A DNA stretch of 9,919 nucleotides from Geoglobus sp. (lineage in GTDB: Archaea > Halobacteriota > Archaeoglobi > Archaeoglobales > Archaeoglobaceae): contig JALURI010000175.1 in the NCBI GenBank assembly GCA_027016965.1, positions 1-9,919 on the forward strand, written 5' to 3'. Positions 6,240 through 9,919 of the stretch are shown here, in pieces (within the stretch, counting starts at the first letter, position 1; each line of letters begins with the position of its first letter). The position numbers and the translations under genes were made by a program. A model generated the notes under the pieces. The model ran no database searches, was not told where the DNA came from, and saw only the letters and a program-made list of their open reading frames with translations.

Positions 6240-7253
6240 ATGCAGCCAAAAAAGAGGTTTTTCAAGGTACTAAAGCAGTTAAATGTAGACAGGCCACCTG
6301 TTCTGGCAGTAAATTCAACTGTAACTGCAGAAGTTATGGAGATGCTTGAAATATTCATGAGAGATGCCTATTCAGATCCGAAAAAGATGGCTGATCTCGC
6401 ATCAGCATCATATACTGTTTTTGGTCTTGAAGCTGTTGGTGCTCCTTTCTGCCAGACAGTTGAAGCTGAGGTTTTTGGAATAGATGTAGACTGGGGAAAG
6501 AAGAAAACAACAATTCCCACAATTTCATACAGGGGAGATGTGGCGCCGGAAGGTATAGATGTCCCTGAAAACTTTCTGAAACGGGGAAGAGTTCCTGTTG
6601 TCCTTGATACCATTGAAATTCTCTCTGAAAGATTTGATGATATTCCTGTTTTTGGTCGTGTTATCGGTCCATTTTCACTGGCTGCCCATATAGCAAACAT
6701 GGAGAAGATTCTCAAAATGTCCATAAAAAAACCAAAACTCGTTGTTGAGCTCACCGAGATGTGCATCGATGTGATTGCAGAATATGCCAACGCCATGCTT
6801 GAATGTGGGGCAGACGCAATCGTTATCGAGAACATGTTTGCTTCTGCAGATGTGATTGGAGCAAAAGGTTATGCCAGTTCAGCAAAACCATTTGATAAGG
6901 AGCTCATAGGGAAGATTAAAGGTGAAACAATTCTCCACATATGTGGGGACTGCACGACCATTATAGAGGACATGGTTGAAACCGGTGCATCTGGGTTAAG
7001 CATAGACTCTAAGACGGATGCAAGACATGCTGTTGAAGTTTCGAGAAACAAATCTGCAATAATCGGAAATGTCGATACAGTCTACACCCTTCCATTTGGC
7101 ACAGAAAAAGATGTGAGAAATGAGGTGATAAGGGCTATTGAAGCTGGAGTGGATGTTGTTGCACCGGGATGTGCGATTTCCCCTCTAACGCCAGTAAAAA
7201 ATGTGAAGGTTATGGTTGAAACAGTTAAAAGGTACCCATTTTCCGAACAATAA
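6240..7253 (+). CDS. MtaA-like UroD-family corrinoid methyltransferase, second copy
   Basis: From the ATG at 6240 it has 337 residues. The zinc motif is intact: His233 and Cys235 in LHICGDC, and Cys311 in APGCAISP, with the same 75-residue spacing as in the mtoB candidate. APFCQTVEAEVFG (68-80) and IIGNVDTVYTLPFGT match MtaA/MtbA-type proteins closely, so annotation as methylcobamide:CoM methyltransferase would be expected by similarity. The start was set by alignment with the other two family members (MQPKKRFFKVL beside MRPKEILLEAF). An in-frame ATG at 6201 has a GGTGA site but would add 13 residues overlapping the regulator. The gene begins one base after the regulator's TGA, so the two are surely co-transcribed. 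Substrate or acceptor is unknown: a second demethylase for MtoC, or a CoM-type enzyme. Confidence 0.88.
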   Translation: MQPKKRFFKVLKQLNVDRPPVLAVNSTVTAEVMEMLEIFMRDAYSDPKKMADLASASYTVFGLEAVGAPFCQTVEAEVFGIDVDWGKKKTTIPTISYRGDVAPEGIDVPENFLKRGRVPVVLDTIEILSERFDDIPVFGRVIGPFSLAAHIANMEKILKMSIKKPKLVVELTEMCIDVIAEYANAMLECGADAIVIENMFASADVIGAKGYASSAKPFDKELIGKIKGETILHICGDCTTIIEDMVETGASGLSIDSKTDARHAVEVSRNKSAIIGNVDTVYTLPFGTEKDVRNEVIRAIEAGVDVVAPGCAISPLTPVKNVKVMVETVKRYPFSEQ

Positions 7254-7279
7254 AATCATATACTTCCTACTTATTTAAA

Positions 7280-7657
7280 ATGTGCATGGATGAGGACAGG
7301 CTTGTTTTCGTTTTGAGTAAAGGATTGAACTATCCGGACATAGCGAGAACGACACTCATGTTGGCTGCTCTGAGTGCAAATCTTGGAGTGAGGACAACAC
7401 TGTTCTGCTTTCAGGATGGTGTTGAGATAATGGTGAAAGGTGCACTGGATAATGAAAAAGTTGAGCCTGGAGTGCCGACAGTGAGGCAGAGGCTCAATGA
7501 GGCAATAGATGCGGGGGTTGAAATTCTTGTTTGTTCCCAGACCTTGGTCGTGAGAAAAATAAACGAAGGGGATTTGATTGATCATGCAAGGGCAGCGGGA
7601 GCTGCTACGCTCATATTTCTTGCCAAGGAGGCTAAAAATGTTATATGTATCGGATAG
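7280..7657 (+). CDS. DsrE-fold small protein
   Basis: The product has 125 residues from the ATG at 7280 (or 123 from the ATG at 7286). The pattern is that of the DsrE/DsrF/YchN fold: a first strand ending in FVLSKGLNYPD, helix LMLAALSANLGV, strand TTLFCFQDGVEIM with a following helix, and GVEILVCSQTL with Cys85. The cysteine at this place is the one that carries persulfide in sulfur-relay members, so a redox or sulfur-transfer role is possible. Specific DsrE partners (DsrF, DsrH) are absent. No Shine-Dalgarno site is visible; the 26-nt gap to the methyltransferase gene is AT-rich, so translation may be leaderless or depend on read-through. Its 3' end faces the OsmC gene across 25 bp. Confidence 0.75.
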   Translation: MCMDEDRLVFVLSKGLNYPDIARTTLMLAALSANLGVRTTLFCFQDGVEIMVKGALDNEKVEPGVPTVRQRLNEAIDAGVEILVCSQTLVVRKINEGDLIDHARAAGAATLIFLAKEAKNVICIG

Positions 7658-7667
7658 CACATGAAAT

Positions 7668-7682
7668 TGAAAAATAAAAAAT
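7668..7682 (-). terminator. T-rich probable terminator after the OsmC-fold gene
   Basis: Read on the minus strand, the bases just after the OsmC stop are ATTTTTTATTTTTCA, a T-rich run typical of intrinsic archaeal termination. It lies in the 25-bp convergent gap with the DsrE-fold gene. No hairpin is needed or seen. Confidence 0.45.
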
Positions 7683-8216
7683 TCAGACAGTTCTTCTTGT
7701 TTCAAGTTTTACCTCAACATTTACAGGATTTTTCAGAGTGTTTCCAACGGGAGATGTTTTTATAACATCTTCATGAAGTTTTTCAAGTTCATCTCTACTA
7801 ACCGGCCTCTTTGTTTTTAGAAATACCCTTGCTCTGATGTTGGTAAACCCCGGTGAAACTTTTTCAGGAGATTCAAGACCGAGAAATCCCGGAAGATCGA
7901 TATCTCCTTCTACCTCCACCTCTATCTTATCAAGCTCGATTCCCCTTACAGCAGCATTCATAGCATATCCGACTATAAGGCATGCTCCAAAAGCTCCAAG
8001 AACAAATTCCACCATGTTAGGAGCTGTGTTTGTTCCACCAAGGTCTGCCGGTTCGTCCATTCTGATTGTAAACTCTCTGATCCTTACTTCTTCTTTGAAA
8101 CCTCCTTTCCACTGAGCTCTTGCTCTCCAGAGGGTTCTGCCCAGTTCAGGATTTTCCTTTACAAGTTTGACTACATTTTTAAGATACTCCACATCAAGTC
8201 CGTTTATCCTTCCCAT
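7683..8216 (-). CDS. OsmC-fold protein with a single active-site-type cysteine
   Basis: From the ATG at 8216 the product has 177 residues, somewhat longer than OsmC itself (about 140). The core shows the OsmC/Ohr/YhfA pattern: ADLGGTNTAPNMVEFVLGAFGACL with Cys79, the helix-strand IELDKIEVEVEGDID, and SPVGNTLKNPV near the end. In peroxide-reducing members a second cysteine precedes PV; here it is Ser155 (TSPVGNTL). A classical dithiol peroxidase mechanism is therefore unlikely, and thiol-ligand or substrate binding is an open alternative. The start follows GAGGGAT; an in-frame TTG at 8228 lies at that site. It ends a minus-strand cluster 51 bp after the third methyltransferase gene. Confidence 0.85.
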   Translation of the reverse strand: MGRINGLDVEYLKNVVKLVKENPELGRTLWRARAQWKGGFKEEVRIREFTIRMDEPADLGGTNTAPNMVEFVLGAFGACLIVGYAMNAAVRGIELDKIEVEVEGDIDLPGFLGLESPEKVSPGFTNIRARVFLKTKRPVSRDELEKLHEDVIKTSPVGNTLKNPVNVEVKLETRRTV

Positions 8217-8267
8217 ATTATCCCTCAATTCGCTTCAAGAAAAGATTTTACCCGAAAATTTACGGTT
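8217..8267 (-). promoter_or_regulatory. Gap before the OsmC-fold gene with a near-palindrome, possible own promoter or operator
   Basis: The 14-bp element CCGAAAATTTACGG (8252-8265) pairs in 6 of 7 positions. Its AT-rich core, read on the minus strand as GTAAATTTTC, is centred near 8258 and could place a start near 8233, just before the GAGGGAT site. It may be a promoter, an operator or chance; the gene could equally be read through from upstream. Confidence 0.25.
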
Positions 8268-9287
8268 TTATTTTCTTGTTGAACTTATAAAGGCCTTTAT
8301 GTTTTCAAGAGGAACTGTTGGAGGTATATCACATCCAGGACAGAGCACATAACCTCCTCCTTCACTTGCATCTTCTATGCATTTCATTGACACCTCCTCG
8401 ACGTATTCTGGAGTGCCTTCGTTCATCACCGAAACAGGATCAACGTTTCCTGCAATGCATATAACACCCTGCAGCTCTTTTTTGGCATTTGCCAGATTTA
8501 CCTTGTGATCAAGGCTGAAGCATCCAGCCTGTGTTTCAGCAATTTCATGCAGTTTATCGGTTGTATCCCCGCAGATGTGCAGAAAGGTTTCAACTCTCCT
8601 TTTCTTCATTGAATCTATCAGATCCTTTAAAGCTGGGAGAGCAAACGCAAGAAAGTGCTTTCTTGAAATCAGATCTCCACTTGCAGTTGGGTCTGCGATG
8701 CTTATTGCGTCCATTCCCACATCTTTTACAAGTGGTTCGTAAAATGCCATGATGAGCTCTTTTGCAAAGTCAATAACCTTTTCTGCAAATTCTCTGTTCT
8801 TGTACACATCCCTCATTAGCTGTTCAACACCTCTCAGATTTCCTGCTTTTGTAAAGGGACCCCATGAGGTTGTACCAACCAGGTACCTGTCTCCAATCTC
8901 ATTGTAAACGATTTCGGAGGCTTTCCAGATTGTCTGCAAAGCTTCATCCTCGTAAATTCTGTCAATTTCAAGAGAATCCAAGTCTTCAGGGGTGTTTATT
9001 ATCGGCCCTTCAAGATCTGGAGCTCCTATGTGCCTCACCTTAATCTTTCCACCAATAGCAGCAGCCAGAAAATTGTTATAGCCTGAGCCAGGATAAACCA
9101 TATCAGATTGCAGTATGTCTGCCGTTTTTATTATCAGTTCACCATACTCCTTCGGTTTTCCGATATAATCCATGAAGTTGTTCCCTGAGTTCTTTATTGT
9201 CCACATTCCTCCTCCAAATATGACTGCAGGAACCCTTTCGGGAGTTCCAAGGCTGAATGCCTCGAGAAGAATTTCCTTGGGTCTCAA
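8268..9287 (-). CDS. UroD-family corrinoid methyltransferase, third and more divergent copy
   Basis: The product has 339 residues. Zinc ligands are conserved: His237 and Cys239 in LHICGDTT, Cys319 in CPGCDIPP, with a spacing of 79 residues against 75 in the other two. The EAEV(L/F)G stretch shared by those two is missing, while IADPTASGDLIS (197-208) and GNVDPVSV (280-287) are typical of other UroD-family methyltransferases, including O-demethylases. It is thus not a recent duplicate and probably takes a different methyl donor. The start is TTG at 9287: GAGGTGAT (9293-9300) lies 5 nt before it, and the nearby ATG at 9294 is out of frame. No corrinoid protein lies beside it, so MtoC may be its partner. 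It is not heme-pathway uroporphyrinogen decarboxylase. Confidence 0.87.
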   Translation of the reverse strand: MRPKEILLEAFSLGTPERVPAVIFGGGMWTIKNSGNNFMDYIGKPKEYGELIIKTADILQSDMVYPGSGYNNFLAAAIGGKIKVRHIGAPDLEGPIINTPEDLDSLEIDRIYEDEALQTIWKASEIVYNEIGDRYLVGTTSWGPFTKAGNLRGVEQLMRDVYKNREFAEKVIDFAKELIMAFYEPLVKDVGMDAISIADPTASGDLISRKHFLAFALPALKDLIDSMKKRRVETFLHICGDTTDKLHEIAETQAGCFSLDHKVNLANAKKELQGVICIAGNVDPVSVMNEGTPEYVEEVSMKCIEDASEGGGYVLCPGCDIPPTVPLENIKAFISSTRK

Positions 9288-9292
9288 ATAAC

Positions 9293-9300
9293 ATCACCTC
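9293..9300 (-). promoter_or_regulatory. Strong ribosome binding site for a TTG start
   Basis: GAGGTGAT sits 5 nt before the TTG at 9287. An ATG overlapping the end of this site (9292-9294) is out of frame. The strong site fixes the unusual start and compensates for a weak initiation codon. Confidence 0.65.
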
Positions 9301-9324
9301 AAAAAAATAAAGATACGTCTAAAA

Positions 9325-9741
9325 TTAACCTCTGAACTCAGGAGGCTGAAGATATTCCCAGTCCTCTCCCTTCCTATATTTTTGAGCAACCTCAAGTGTT
9401 TTTGCCGCATACTCAAATGCATAGGGTATTCCCGGATTGTTTGGATAGAAACCAGCTCCAATAAATCCAACTGCAACAGCCTCAAGGATCTCCTCATCTG
9501 TGGCTCCTGCCTCAATTGCAGCAACGACATGTACTATGCATCTCGGTGAGGCAGTTGCAACACCTATTGCAGTAAACATCAGTTCCTTTATTTTCCTGTC
9601 CAGTGCACCATCTCCCCAGATTTCATCGTAGAAATCCGCGAACTTCTTTGCAGCCTCTGGCCATACCTCACAAATGGGCTTCAAAAATCTCGGCATCAAT
9701 TTCATTTTTTCCCTAACATACTCCTCGCACTCATTTCCCAT
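9325..9741 (-). CDS. Carboxymuconolactone decarboxylase / AhpD-like family protein
   Basis: From the ATG at 9741 the product has 138 residues, the normal size of single-domain members. The all-helical core shows DRKIKELMFTAIGVA, then SPRCIVHVVAAIEAGATDEEILEAVAVG. By the E-x11-C-x2-C motif of AhpD, Glu53 and Cys68 are kept, with His71 nearby, but the first cysteine is Ser65. A disulfide-based peroxidase cycle is therefore doubtful. A decarboxylase of the beta-ketoadipate route is also unlikely without pathway neighbours. A good TATA box lies at 9781-9790, and GGAGG (9750-9754) lies 8 nt before the ATG. An in-frame GTG at 9756 sits at the predicted transcript start and is rejected. It is the first gene of the right-hand minus-strand cluster, 37 bp before the third methyltransferase gene. 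Confidence 0.85.
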   Translation of the reverse strand: MGNECEEYVREKMKLMPRFLKPICEVWPEAAKKFADFYDEIWGDGALDRKIKELMFTAIGVATASPRCIVHVVAAIEAGATDEEILEAVAVGFIGAGFYPNNPGIPYAFEYAAKTLEVAQKYRKGEDWEYLQPPEFRG

Positions 9742-9780
9742 ACTACCATCCTCCACTTTAATTTGTAATCTTTAATCAAC

Positions 9781-9790
9781 ATATTTAAGC
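9781..9790 (-). promoter_or_regulatory. TATA box of the AhpD-like/methyltransferase/OsmC cluster
   Basis: GCTTAAATAT on the minus strand, preceded by purine-rich GAGAAAA that could be the TFB site. A start about 26 nt downstream falls near 9758, leaving a leader of about 17 nt with GGAGG before the ATG at 9741. Confidence 0.55.
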
Positions 9791-9919
9791 TTTTCTCCTA
9801 AAGACTCTCATCAAAATCATATTTTATCCGCCAATTCACGAAAATTGTTGGATACTGTCCAAAAATAGATCAAAGATATTTTTAAAAATATAAATTTTTG
9901 ATGAAATTATTTAAAAAGT
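9791..9919. other. AT-rich right edge with two inverted repeats
   Basis: No gene is seen. Two symmetrical elements stand out: TTGGA-TACTG-TCCAA (9848-9862), and a perfect 16-bp palindrome ATATTTTTAAAAATAT (9876-9891) that is only A and T. They could be regulator sites or the promoter of a rightward gene beyond the edge. Confidence 0.35.

Noticed and set aside
4480..9287. Uroporphyrinogen decarboxylase of heme or siroheme synthesis for any of the three UroD-fold proteins
   Set aside because: All three carry the H-x-C and C zinc ligands of corrinoid methyltransferases, and the context is methyl transfer rather than tetrapyrrole synthesis.
1..9919. CRISPR array, insertion sequence, tRNA or rRNA genes
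   Set aside because: No regularly spaced repeats, transposase frame, terminal inverted repeats or tRNA-like cloverleaf pattern were noticed on reading; no computed scan was possible.

Overview
The window looks like a chromosomal segment of an archaeon of the Archaeoglobi type (Archaeoglobus, Ferroglobus or Geoglobus relatives). The evidence is archaeal TATA boxes about 25 nt before predicted transcript starts, Shine-Dalgarno sites matching GGAGGTGAT, an Lrp/AsnC regulator, moderate GC, and above all a corrinoid methyltransferase set that delivers methyl groups to tetrahydromethanopterin (H4MPT) through an MtrH-type protein. The genus is an inference.

Left and centre (about 1-5505, all on the minus strand): a compact operon reads, in transcription order, a UroD/MtaA-family methyltransferase (candidate mtoB), a corrinoid protein (mtoC), a [2Fe-2S]/ASKHA corrinoid reactivase of the bacterial RACo type (mtoD) and an MtrH-family methyltransferase (mtoA). 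Genes overlap or lie within about 15 nt of each other. The set matches the MtoABCD O-demethylation system described for the methoxydotrophic archaea Methermicoccus shengliensis and Archaeoglobus fulgidus. By that model MtoB moves a methyl group from a methoxylated aromatic to Co(I)-MtoC, MtoA moves it on to H4MPT, and MtoD re-reduces MtoC when it is oxidised to Co(II). A lipoprotein solute-binding protein of the NMT1/SsuA type follows and runs off the left edge. Its two lobes are in an unusual order.

Divergent side (5738-7657, plus strand): an Lrp/AsnC regulator is followed by a second MtaA-like methyltransferase, probably co-transcribed, and then a small DsrE-fold protein. The 232-bp divergent region carries a convincing TATA box for the mto operon and short inverted repeats that could be regulator sites.

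Right side (7683-9741, minus strand): a second possible operon encodes, in transcription order, a carboxymuconolactone-decarboxylase/AhpD-like protein, a third UroD-family methyltransferase with a TTG start, and an OsmC-fold protein. The OsmC and AhpD-like proteins each lack one of the two cysteines of the classical peroxide-reducing members. The last 178 bases are AT-rich, with a good promoter for the leftward operon and two inverted repeats.

Taken together the locus holds one corrinoid protein, one reactivase and one H4MPT-linked methyltransferase, with three different substrate-side methyltransferases, one regulator, one uptake protein and three small thiol-type proteins. I read it as a methyl-harvesting island in which several demethylases may feed one shared corrinoid protein. 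No tRNA, rRNA, CRISPR array or insertion sequence was seen.
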